NCBI GenBank assembly: GCA_002371615.1
Contig: DFGA01000033.1
Coordinates: 1 to 64,000, forward strand
Reading direction: 5' to 3'
DNA length: 64,000 bases
Source: Lachnospiraceae bacterium UBA3762
GTDB lineage: Bacteria; Bacillota; Clostridia; Lachnospirales; Lachnospiraceae
The position numbers and the translations under genes are program-made. Shown piece by piece: positions 1 through 7,532 of this stretch. Below the pieces are notes generated by a model. It ran no database searches. It was not told where the DNA came from and saw only the letters and a list, made by a program, of their open reading frames with translations. Numbering within the stretch: position 1 is the first letter of the stretch; every line of letters begins with the position of its first letter.

Positions 1-146
1 TACCGCCGAAACATTTAGCGCTTACTATACATATTAGAAACATGGAGTTTTTAATTTTTACAATAAACACATAGAGAGGGGGCAACCTGAAAAAATATCC
101 CAAGACTTATAGAAGACAAGAAATAAGCACTAAAGGCGGTGATTCT

Positions 147-551
147 ATGAGTATTGATGAAATGAAGAATGTTGATGTAAGGACAGTGGATCCGGAGACA
201 CTGGTGGATGTCACCAAGATTGTCATTGATGAGAGTCTGGCCAAAGAAGAACGGGTTAAGGAGTATCTGCGGCAGGTTAAGAATCCGTACTGCTTCAAGG
301 TGGGGGATGTGGTTGTGAAGTGTTCTTACAGCAACGATGGCGTGACTCTGAAAGACCGCTTATTGAGGACGCGCTTGAAATCAGCAATAATATCGAAATA
401 TTTGGCGGAGATTCCGCAAAGGAATCCTGCGAGCTCTACAAGGATGCGTTGCGTGGCGGAGTGCAGGAACGAGGCGCATTTGTTTTCTATAACTGCCTGT
501 GTCAGGGCGAAAACGGCCCGGTCAACTGGGGACATTGTGGCATTAGTTTAG
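147..551 (+). pseudogene. DUF6870-like small protein with out-of-frame C-terminus
   Basis: The first ~68 residues look like the small DUF6870 family, as I remember it: the opening MKNVDVRTVDPETLVD, then VKNPYCFKVGDVVVK and SNDGVTLKDRL. After about position 350 the reading frame continues as low-quality sequence (RTRLKSAIISKYL and on) that matches nothing I know, while a different frame becomes the coding one (next entry). I therefore read this as a DUF6870 gene whose 3' end was fused or frameshifted into another gene remnant. A weak ribosome site (GGCGGTG) precedes ATG 147. The family is of unknown function and is often seen in mobile or accessory regions of gut Firmicutes. A short but intact protein cannot be excluded, because family members are themselves only about 80-90 residues. 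Confidence 0.5.
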
Positions 552-697
552 GGGGCAGCAGTGTGATTTATGCGTGGGACATAGTCCGAATCAATGACTA
601 TTTGGCAATCGAAAAGCTGACAGCTTTGAGCGGAGATCATCCGGAATACCTAGGCTGGGTGGCAATTGAACGTGTGTTGAATCAAAAACCATCTTAG
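350..697 (+). pseudogene. NlpC/P60- or CHAP-like protein remnant
   Basis: In the frame that takes over from the DUF6870-like start, residues from LIEDALEISNNIEIFGG through RGAFVFYNCLCQG, NWGHCGISLG, VIYAWDIVRINDYL and YLGWVAIERVL read as a coherent domain. The order Cys, then NWGH, then an AWD/VR motif resembles the papain-like NlpC/P60 or CHAP hydrolase fold used in cell-wall or amide hydrolysis. The assignment is by motif impression only. No sensible start codon lies before the domain in its own frame: the first GTG (320) lies inside the DUF6870-like part. This half therefore appears to have lost its 5' end at the junction near 345-360. It could instead be read through a single frameshift as one fused product. 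Confidence 0.45.
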
Positions 698-699
698 TG

Positions 700-744
700 G
701 CGTATCATGGGATAAAGATTTCTCCATGGTGGAAATGATTACGC
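700..744. repeat. Imperfect inverted repeat between remnant genes and hipBA
   Basis: GCGTATCAT (700-708) pairs with ATGATTACGC (735-744) with a single bulged T. Inside lies a second near-palindrome centred on CCATGG (724-729). It directly follows the stop codon of the NlpC-like remnant, so it may be a degenerate terminator or the trace of a small inserted element. There is no T-run after it. The rest of 698-978 holds the hip promoter, operator and leader described below. Confidence 0.3.
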
Positions 745-802
745 GCCAAATCTGACGATTTATAATAATATCTTAATGCAAGAAGTCAAATCTGGCATCT
801 TA

Positions 803-831
803 TTGTAAATCTGGTGGTTTTGTGCTATTCT
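803..831 (+). promoter_or_regulatory. Promoter of hipBA
   Basis: TTGTAA (803-808), a 17-nt spacer and TATTCT (826-831) form a sigma-A-like promoter. The predicted start near 838 lies just before the 21-bp dyad at 843-863 and leaves a leader of about 140 nt before hipB. Confidence 0.5.
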
Positions 832-842
832 TCTGGTGGTGT

Positions 843-863
843 AAAGTTTTCTATGAAAACTTT
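843..863. promoter_or_regulatory. Perfect 21-bp dyad, probable HipB operator
   Basis: Arms AAAGTTTTC (843-851) and GAAAACTTT (855-863) are exact inverted complements around TAT. The dyad lies a few bases after the predicted transcription start. HipB proteins are dimeric HTH repressors that bind dyads in their own promoter region, so this is the natural operator candidate. The inference rests on symmetry and position only. Confidence 0.55.
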
Positions 864-874
864 GCAGCACTTAG

Positions 875-949
875 GCCACGCCCCATACCTACGACATTAG
901 TCGTTGGTGCCACCCGGCGAGGGACGAAGTGGACTTTGAATGGCGTGGC
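875..949 (+). other. Structured leader upstream of hipB
   Basis: GCCACGCC (875-882) is the exact inverted complement of GGCGTGGC (942-949). Inside sits a perfect 5-bp hairpin, ACGAC-ATTA-GTCGT (891-904). Together they can fold into a closed multi-branch structure in the hipBA 5' leader, ending 16 nt before the hipB ribosome site at 965-970. I do not recognise a known riboswitch class. Confidence 0.35.
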
Positions 950-978
950 TCTCAAGAAAGTCTTGGAGGGTAGTGTTT

Positions 979-1317
979 ATGAATATAGAACGTTCAATGA
1001 CTTCCGGAGCAATAATTCACGAACTGGGAACTCAAATCAAAAACTACAGAATCAGCCGGCAATACACGCAGAAGGATCTTGCGGAAAGATCGGGTGTTTC
1101 ACTTAGAAGCATATCCAGATTTGAACGGGGAGAAGATGTACAACTGGGAAACTTAATCAAAATCCTAAGATCATTAGATTTGGTAGATAACTTGAATATG
1201 CTCATACCGGATGTTACAAAATCCCCATCATATTATCTGGAATCGACAACCAAAAAACGTGTCAGAAAGAAAAAAACCGAAGACAAAGTCATGTTCAAAT
1301 GGGGTGATGAACTGTGA
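979..1317 (+). CDS. hipB: HipB-like HTH antitoxin/repressor
   Basis: A 112-residue protein with a Cro/C1-type helix-turn-helix from about residue 15 to 70: IKNYRISRQYTQKDLAERSG, then SLRSISRFERGEDV. The recognition helix is around SLRSISRFERG. A lysine/arginine-rich tail (KKRVRKKK) precedes the end. I start at ATG 979 because TTGGAGGG (963-970) lies 8 nt upstream; an earlier ATG at 940 has no such site. HipB-type antitoxins bind HipA kinase and repress their own operon. The stop codon overlaps the hipA start by 4 nt (GTGA), so translation is probably coupled. Regulation is likely autogenous through the dyad at 843-863. Confidence 0.85.
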   Translation: MNIERSMTSGAIIHELGTQIKNYRISRQYTQKDLAERSGVSLRSISRFERGEDVQLGNLIKILRSLDLVDNLNMLIPDVTKSPSYYLESTTKKRVRKKKTEDKVMFKWGDEL

Positions 1318-2621
1318 ATAATACGGCGGAAGTGTATATGTGGGGTACACGGATAGGCATTATTCATATAGAAGAGGGCGAAAAATATGCTTCTTTTGAA
1401 TATGATTCTGAATTTGCAGGGAGCCATATTGAGGTTTCGCCGATTCGAATGCCACTGTCACGAACTGTCTATTCTTTTCCTAATCTTGCAGGTGATGCAT
1501 TTCATGGTGTTCCCGGACTGATCGCTGACTCTCTGCCTGATAAGTTTGGGAATGCTGTCATTTCGCAATGGCTGGCAGAACAAGGACGTACTGAAAGCTC
1601 TTTTAATGTAATTGACAGATTATGCTACACCGGATCAAGAGGAATGGGGGCTTTGGAGTATGTTCCGGCAACGGGGCCTAAAGGGGAGGTAGAAGACCTT
1701 GTCAGAATAGACCAGATGGTCAGATTTGCTTCGGATATTCTTAATAATCGCGAGAAAGTTCATCTTCATATGAATGATAACATCTCGGCAAAGCAATTAC
1801 TGCTGCTTGGCACTTCGGCGGGTGGAGCGAGAGCCAAAGCTGTAATAGCATGGAATGAAGAGACGGGAGACATACGCTCCGGACAGATTCCTGCCGGAAA
1901 GGGTTATGGGTATTGGATCATCAAGTTTGACGGAGTAGACGGCAATGGGGATCATGATCTGGAAGATGACCCGAAGTACACGCTTATAGAGTATGCATAT
2001 TATTTAATGGCAACTGAAGCCGGTATTAATATGAATGAGTGCAGGCTCCTTAATGAGAACGGCAGAAATCATTTTATGACGAAGCGCTTTGACAGGACAG
2101 ATGATGGCAAAAAGCTTCATATGCAGACACTGGGTGCTTTAGCGCATATTGACTATAACATACCTTGCCTGTGCAGTTATGAGCAACTTGCATTGTATGC
2201 AAGAAAGATTGGAGTCGTCGAGGCAGATATAGAACAGATATACAGAAGAATGGTTTTCAATGTGCTTGCCGTTAATCAGGATGATCATGTAAAGAACTTC
2301 TCGTTTCTAATGAACAGGAGCGGAAAGTGGAGCCTATCACCGGCATACGATATAACTTTTGCATACAATCCTGATAATAAGTGGCTATCGGCTCATCAAA
2401 TGAATGTTAACGGGAAGAATACCGGAATTACAGAAGAAGACATCCTACGAAGCGGTTTAAATATGGATATTTCCACCGTAAAATGCAAGAGGATCATAGA
2501 AGAGGTTAATTCTGCAATAAAGCATTGGCCGGAGTTTGCTGAAAAAGCAAAGGTTCCGGAGAGCATTATGGAGATGGTAAGCAACATTTGTTGTTATTTT
2601 TCCGAAAGAGGAGTACTATGA
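1314..2621 (+). CDS. hipA: HipA-family serine/threonine kinase toxin
   Basis: This 435-residue protein has the full HipA architecture. The N-terminal Couple_hipA region ends in GVPGLIADSLPDKFGN (residues ~64-79). A glycine-rich nucleotide-binding stretch follows, LGTSAGGARAKAVIAW (~163-178). The catalytic loop is NVLAVNQDDHVKNFSFLM (~321-338), and SPAYDITFAY carries the metal-binding Asp. In E. coli, HipA phosphorylates glutamyl-tRNA synthetase and induces dormancy; the target here is unknown. Unlike three-gene HipBST systems, the N-terminal subdomain is not split off. The start is GTG 1314, which overlaps the hipB stop. All catalytic motifs look intact, so the toxin is probably functional. 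Confidence 0.92.
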   Translation: MNNTAEVYMWGTRIGIIHIEEGEKYASFEYDSEFAGSHIEVSPIRMPLSRTVYSFPNLAGDAFHGVPGLIADSLPDKFGNAVISQWLAEQGRTESSFNVIDRLCYTGSRGMGALEYVPATGPKGEVEDLVRIDQMVRFASDILNNREKVHLHMNDNISAKQLLLLGTSAGGARAKAVIAWNEETGDIRSGQIPAGKGYGYWIIKFDGVDGNGDHDLEDDPKYTLIEYAYYLMATEAGINMNECRLLNENGRNHFMTKRFDRTDDGKKLHMQTLGALAHIDYNIPCLCSYEQLALYARKIGVVEADIEQIYRRMVFNVLAVNQDDHVKNFSFLMNRSGKWSLSPAYDITFAYNPDNKWLSAHQMNVNGKNTGITEEDILRSGLNMDISTVKCKRIIEEVNSAIKHWPEFAEKAKVPESIMEMVSNICCYFSERGVL

Positions 2622-2651
2622 AATATATGTAATTTCTCGGAGGAATGAGAC

Positions 2652-3608
2652 GTGATTAATAACCAATGGTATGCGATAACTTCATCTGATACTGTTAAAT
2701 GTGGCAAGCTGGCCGCACTTAGGCGGTTTGGAGAGAATCTCCTTCTTTTCAGGGATATGAAGGGGAAGCTTGGCTGCGTCAGTGATCTGTGTGCACACCG
2801 CGGGGCATCTCTTGCCAAGGGTTGTGTAAGTGATGGAAATATCAAATGCCCGTTTCATGGGATCGAGTATGATACATCCGGTAAGTGCGTGTATATTCCG
2901 TCCGAAGGCCGGAACAGCGCGGCTGATTTTTCAAGATTTAACCTTAAAAGTTATGAAACGAGAGAGATTGGCGGGATAGTATTTGCGTGGTATGGGGACG
3001 GCCTGCCTGATCATGAGCCGGACTGTTTTGACGTGATAACCGACAGCTCATTTGTATATGATGAGATTCAGGATCACTGGAAGGTGCATTATTCGCGTGT
3101 AATTGAGAATCAGCTGGATGTATCCCATCTTGCGTTTGTTCACCGGACTACGATCGGTCGTGGTAACAAGACGCTTGCTAATGGGCCCAAGGTTATTTGG
3201 CTTGATGATAATACGCTTCAGACAAGTGCCAACAATGAGGTCGATACGGGACAGAGTCCCAAACCGGCTGAAGAATGCGTTATCAAGTCTACCAATCTGA
3301 CATTTAAGTTTCCGAATATGTGGCAAAATCATGTAACCGACAAGATTCTGATCCTGGCCTACTTTATTCCTGTGGATGACGAGAATTCTATTATCGCTCT
3401 CAGATTCTATAACAGGATAACCGGAGTGCGCTTTATCAATAAGATCATAGCCCGAATCGGAAGCCTCGCCAATAAGATTGTTGAGAGACAGGATAAACGT
3501 ATAGTCGAGACACAACTTCCCAAGGCTTCACAGCTACACATGAGAGAGAATCTTGTTGCGGCGGATATGCCGATAATTGAATATAGGACAAAAAGGGATA
3601 ACCTGTGA
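2652..3608 (+). CDS. Rieske [2Fe-2S] oxygenase-like protein
   Basis: A 318-residue protein with an N-terminal Rieske domain, CAHRG (Cys47, His49) and CPFHG (Cys66, His69). The catalytic domain carries a mononuclear-iron signature, ENQLDVSHLAFVH, with Asp156, His159 and His164. The layout matches the alpha subunits of ring-hydroxylating and pheophorbide-a-oxygenase-type enzymes, which use O2 and two electrons to hydroxylate or demethylate a substrate. No reductase partner is seen in the window. The GTG start has CGGAGG (2638-2643) 8 nt upstream. The stop overlaps the next gene (TGATG), which ties it to the polysaccharide locus. The substrate is unknown, and the occurrence is odd if the host is an anaerobe. 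Confidence 0.88.
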   Translation: MINNQWYAITSSDTVKCGKLAALRRFGENLLLFRDMKGKLGCVSDLCAHRGASLAKGCVSDGNIKCPFHGIEYDTSGKCVYIPSEGRNSAADFSRFNLKSYETREIGGIVFAWYGDGLPDHEPDCFDVITDSSFVYDEIQDHWKVHYSRVIENQLDVSHLAFVHRTTIGRGNKTLANGPKVIWLDDNTLQTSANNEVDTGQSPKPAEECVIKSTNLTFKFPNMWQNHVTDKILILAYFIPVDDENSIIALRFYNRITGVRFINKIIARIGSLANKIVERQDKRIVETQLPKASQLHMRENLVAADMPIIEYRTKRDNL

Positions 3609-4990
3609 TGGTTGGTGATTTTAAAGAGGAAAAAACTCCATATAAAATAATGACATTGGCCGTTTTAGCAGTCATGTTTTTTTTGTTATGTCGGATGATT
3701 TATGCAGGGTTGATAGCGCTTCCTTATCCTAAGAGTTCTCAGGATGCAGGGAATATTGCCCTCACTCGTATGTTTATTGACAAGATTAGTCCTTATTCAT
3801 CAGATTCGCTTGAACGCTTTATTCCGGGTATTAACTATAGTCAGCCATTTATTAATAGTTATCTGGCAGCTTTGCTTGCAAAGATATTTGGCCTTGCCCC
3901 TGTAAATTCTCACTTTGTAATATCTTTATTCTCAATTCTTTTTTCCGGGTATTTGGGATACATGATTATGGGAAGATATGTATCCGCACCGACATGCATT
4001 CCACTTTTGACAGCGTTGGTATTCATGCTATGCCATTGGAAAAGTGGATTTATATCATCGACACCGTTTGATTTGGGGTTATTCCTGTTTGTTTTAACTG
4101 TATATGTATCAACGGAGGAAAGAGTTAGATACAAGCCGATGTGGTGTTCTGTAATAGTGACTTTATGTTTTTATACTGTTCCGTGGGCAACGATTGCGAT
4201 TATTCCTGCGCTTGTATACATGATTGTTTTTAACCGCAAGGAGGCTCTTTGGTTTGGACTATGGACGGTTTGTATAAATGCATTGATTGTGTGGTTTATA
4301 ACAGCACATTGGCCTTTGTACTGGGTAAGAGTATTTGTTATCCCGTTTTTTGGTCTTTATCATGGGAGAATGATTGAGGTAATTGTGCATTCAGTGCCTT
4401 ATATTGTAAGGATGCTGGCAATGCTTTCTGCTGTAGGGTTCTTCACCTTGACAGAGAAGATAAGGAGCGAAGACAGAGAATGGTTGAATATAGGAATTAA
4501 AACTATGGCAATTCTAATAGTTGCATTTACCGGATTGCTTTTGCTTCCCCAGCATGTCCTCTCAAGCGATGAACTTGATAACTGGAAAAGGGCATACGAG
4601 AATACCCGTGTATACAGGTCGCGGGGACAGGTTTATTTTGCGGAATGCTTGGTATATGATCAATCTTTTGACTTCAATGATGATAACGGGGATTGTCTGT
4701 GCAGCGATGATGAGATCGTTAATGAGGAAACATTGGATTCAGTGATGAATTCGGGTGTGTCTGAGAAGCAAATAGAACTGGTTCGTCAGATTACTGAACA
4801 GAACTTAGATTACAGGCGTTCGTTGGAAGAATTGACAAGAAACCGGAATTATTCGCTCATAACTCTTGATGATGGATATTCTGTTTTCGATGAGGCCATG
4901 CTTAAGAACTATGGTTATGAAAAGATTGACAGTATTGTTTTGCGGATAGGAACAGAACCATGTGAAGTTGCGTTCTATGCTCTTAACTGA
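3608..4990 (+). CDS. Polytopic membrane protein, GT-C-like
   Basis: About 460 residues with a hydrophobic first half holding many membrane segments and a soluble C-terminal part (after about residue 310) rich in charged residues. An extracytoplasmic loop after the first membrane segment (PKSSQDAGNIALTRMFIDK) holds acidic residues, as in GT-C transferases that use lipid-linked donors. No sequence family can be named with certainty. ATG 3608 overlaps the Rieske stop codon by one base; GTG 3605 is an alternative start. It belongs to the same rightward unit as the Rieske gene. Function in transfer of a sugar to an exported glycan is inferred from layout and context. Confidence 0.6.
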   Translation: MVGDFKEEKTPYKIMTLAVLAVMFFLLCRMIYAGLIALPYPKSSQDAGNIALTRMFIDKISPYSSDSLERFIPGINYSQPFINSYLAALLAKIFGLAPVNSHFVISLFSILFSGYLGYMIMGRYVSAPTCIPLLTALVFMLCHWKSGFISSTPFDLGLFLFVLTVYVSTEERVRYKPMWCSVIVTLCFYTVPWATIAIIPALVYMIVFNRKEALWFGLWTVCINALIVWFITAHWPLYWVRVFVIPFFGLYHGRMIEVIVHSVPYIVRMLAMLSAVGFFTLTEKIRSEDREWLNIGIKTMAILIVAFTGLLLLPQHVLSSDELDNWKRAYENTRVYRSRGQVYFAECLVYDQSFDFNDDNGDCLCSDDEIVNEETLDSVMNSGVSEKQIELVRQITEQNLDYRRSLEELTRNRNYSLITLDDGYSVFDEAMLKNYGYEKIDSIVLRIGTEPCEVAFYALN

Positions 4991-4996
4991 TAGAAT
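4968..4996 (+). promoter_or_regulatory. Promoter giving an apparently leaderless mRNA
   Basis: TTGCGT (4968-4973), 17 nt, TAGAAT (4991-4996) with the extended -10 TG at 4988-4989. The next ATG (5005) is only 8 nt past the -10 box and has no ribosome site, so the transcript would begin at or next to the start codon. The -35 box lies inside the 3' end of the preceding gene. Confidence 0.45.
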
Positions 4997-5004
4997 TATG
5001 CCCT

Positions 5005-6228
5005 ATGAAGACTGAGTGCGATAATAACAAAAGAATAATTATGCTGGTATTATCGGTTGTGTTTCTGATTTATGATCCGGACTGGTTTGCTCTTACTTCT
5101 ATTCTGTTGTTTATAACTGTATTAATAACAACTAAACGACTTGATTTGGATATCGGCGATATCCTGGTATTTTATATGATGTATCGATATACATTGCTTA
5201 GTTCGGGAGATGTTGCAAGAGCAGTGGTAAGAGCATTGGGCTATTCGGCCATATATCAGCTTGGCAAAAATGCAACTGTTTCAAGCGAGAAGAATACCAG
5301 AGTTTCTATAGGCTTTGTTATTGCGCCAGCGGTATCACTTTTTATAAAAGGTTTGCTTGATTATTCTTCATTGATTCGCTCCGAAGGAGCAGTGGAATTG
5401 TATTGGCAGGATTGGAGTGGTAATTTGCTCCACAGGAGCTATCATGAGTATTATTTGGTCATGATGGCATCACTACTCATTTTCTTCGTATACTATACAG
5501 TGAGAGTCAGTAGAATGGGATTAATTGGAATCGTCCTTTCTCTGAGTGCGGTTGTTATAGCCATACTTGCCAAGGGGCGCTTGGCATTTTGGACATGTTT
5601 GCTCCCTTGTGTAGCTGCTGGAACAGGCATTGTAGTAGAAGAGAAGCTTTATAGGAAGCGGGTGTTCAGGATAATCATAATTTCCTCAATAATTACCTGT
5701 TTAGCTATTCTTTTGCTGTTCATAACTAATTCTTTTGGATTACACGACTCATATGAAAATTCGATATGGTCTGAAGAGGGTGGATTGTTTTTTAATGATC
5801 GTTTTAATATGATGGGGCAGCAAATGAAGCTGTATGGAAGGTATTTATTAAATGGACTGAAAAACGTTGAAATCGATCCGGGGCTTATCAATGAAGCAGG
5901 AGAAGAGGTGTATTATGTTTCTAATTCCTGGCTTCAGATTGGCAGGGAAGCCAAGGGGATTAAGCTTATGCTCTGGGTAATGGCCTTTAGTATATACAGT
6001 TTGATAATTCTTGTCAAAGCGTGGACCCGTAGCAGAGACGTCAATAAATATATAGTAATATCTGCATTTATCGGTTTGACATTTCTTAATATGATTGAGC
6101 CGATAATATCAAATAGTATTGTGTTTTGGGCTTTGGAGGTGTATCTGGCGGGGATAGTTAGAGCCTTGTATAATAACGCGTTTTTCCCAAAGAGGTGGGA
6201 AACTGGTATTTTGATGAATTATGTTTGA
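5005..6228 (+). CDS. Wzy/O-antigen-polymerase-like membrane protein, copy 1
   Basis: A 407-residue polytopic protein of the O-antigen polymerase/ligase (Wzy_C/WaaL-like) layout. Membrane segments run throughout, and a large outer loop around residues 230-310 ends in SNSWLQIGREAKGIKLML. That is the place where the family usually has a His-Asn motif followed by a Gly-rich turn. It is clearly paralogous to the next gene: both have GDI near residue 50, a YQLGK motif, and Y(W)xxW(N/S)GN before a new helix pair. In this copy the family His is replaced by Ser. Such enzymes join lipid-linked repeat units or ligate glycans outside the membrane. The gene has its own likely promoter (4968-4996) and no ribosome site. 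Confidence 0.65.
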   Translation: MKTECDNNKRIIMLVLSVVFLIYDPDWFALTSILLFITVLITTKRLDLDIGDILVFYMMYRYTLLSSGDVARAVVRALGYSAIYQLGKNATVSSEKNTRVSIGFVIAPAVSLFIKGLLDYSSLIRSEGAVELYWQDWSGNLLHRSYHEYYLVMMASLLIFFVYYTVRVSRMGLIGIVLSLSAVVIAILAKGRLAFWTCLLPCVAAGTGIVVEEKLYRKRVFRIIIISSIITCLAILLLFITNSFGLHDSYENSIWSEEGGLFFNDRFNMMGQQMKLYGRYLLNGLKNVEIDPGLINEAGEEVYYVSNSWLQIGREAKGIKLMLWVMAFSIYSLIILVKAWTRSRDVNKYIVISAFIGLTFLNMIEPIISNSIVFWALEVYLAGIVRALYNNAFFPKRWETGILMNYV

Positions 6229-7423
6229 TCGAATCATTCTGTTGATATTAATATGTATTGGTCTGTTATTCTCATTGACGGGTATTGAGACCATTTTTAA
6301 TATTGCCTTTTTCTTTTTGCTATTATATGTCTTACATGAGAAAAAGGTTACTTTTGATTTGGGTGATATTGTATTGATACTGGGAACACTTACATATCAT
6401 CTTTTTTCAGGTTCAAGACTATATGACGCAATATATTTTTCTATAGTATACGATACAGCTTACCAGTTAGGTAAGAAGATTGTCTGTGTCGGTAAATATT
6501 TACCGGAAAATAAAGCAATGATAGTTATACTTACCGTGGCAGCTGCAAGGATGATTAGTGGGGTGCCCGATTATCTGGTAAGGCCGAAGGAGGCAACGGA
6601 CTTCTGGATTGGCTGGAATGGAAATGAAATAGTGCGGACACAATATGAGATGTATCTTATAATGATGGCTGCTCTTCTCGGTTTCTATATTTTAGTTGTT
6701 ATAAAAATGAAGGTAATGTGGGGGATCATCGGAGTAATAGCATCGTTTGCAAGCGTTTATATGGGTATCACTACCGAAGGGAGGTTTACACTGGGATGCT
6801 GTCTGTGTGGTACGGGTGTGGTAATGATACTATATTTTATTGAAAACAAATCTTATAGGAGTAAATGTGGAATTATTATGATACTCTCAATAGGAATTGT
6901 CATACTGTCGTTGATCACTGCGTATATATTTAACCTTTTTGGATATAGGGAGATGTATGAGAATTCGTTCATGGCCGGAAGTGGAGGCATTTTTACCAAT
7001 ACAAGGTTTTCTCTTATGAAGCAGCAGATAATACTGTTAAAGGATTATCCGTTGGGCAAATGTGAAGTTCCACTTGTTGAGTATAACGGAATGCTTACAT
7101 CGTATGCTCACAATTTTTGGCTTGATATCGCGAGAAAAGGTGGGATTATTCCGGCTGTATTATATCTTGTGTTTTCGGCGACTAATATTATTAGTATGTT
7201 TAAGGTCTGGATTTATAGTAACAACATAAATAAGTATGCAACAATCGCCGGATTTGTGGGAACAATGGTATATAGTGCACTTGAAGCTACAATTTATGCA
7301 AGGGTTTATTGGAGCCTGATAATACTTATAGGAGGAATGCTTAAAGGTCTTACTTATATTTGTGGTTCCGATTACAAGAGGGATGACATAAATAATTGTT
7401 TTGTTTTCAGCTTCATTTTGTAG
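6221..7423 (+). CDS. Wzy/O-antigen-polymerase-like membrane protein, copy 2
   Basis: A 400-residue paralogue of the preceding gene, overlapping it by 8 nt. It keeps the AHNFWLDIARKGGIIPAVLY motif (~residues 296-315), which matches the usual Wzy/WaaL pattern with the conserved His. It also has a TEGRFTLG stretch after a membrane helix, like the Arg-containing loop of polymerases. Polymerase activity on an undecaprenyl-linked repeat unit is the simplest reading. Because copy 1 lacks the His, copy 2 is the better candidate for the active enzyme. There is no clear ribosome site, so translation is probably coupled to copy 1. No terminator is evident in the 109 nt before the convergent FkbM gene. 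Confidence 0.68.
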   Translation: MFDRIILLILICIGLLFSLTGIETIFNIAFFFLLLYVLHEKKVTFDLGDIVLILGTLTYHLFSGSRLYDAIYFSIVYDTAYQLGKKIVCVGKYLPENKAMIVILTVAAARMISGVPDYLVRPKEATDFWIGWNGNEIVRTQYEMYLIMMAALLGFYILVVIKMKVMWGIIGVIASFASVYMGITTEGRFTLGCCLCGTGVVMILYFIENKSYRSKCGIIMILSIGIVILSLITAYIFNLFGYREMYENSFMAGSGGIFTNTRFSLMKQQIILLKDYPLGKCEVPLVEYNGMLTSYAHNFWLDIARKGGIIPAVLYLVFSATNIISMFKVWIYSNNINKYATIAGFVGTMVYSALEATIYARVYWSLIILIGGMLKGLTYICGSDYKRDDINNCFVFSFIL

Positions 7424-7532
7424 TAAGCTTTCAGCATACTTTGCATCGCTGTAGGGAAATAATAATATATACTAAGCAAACGGGAGATGGATGGACTAAA
7501 TAGATGAATTCATAACATAAAAGATCCTCAAA

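Noticed and set aside
7424..7532. Terminator between the convergent Wzy-like and FkbM genes
   Set aside because: No stem longer than a few base pairs followed by a T-run on either strand.
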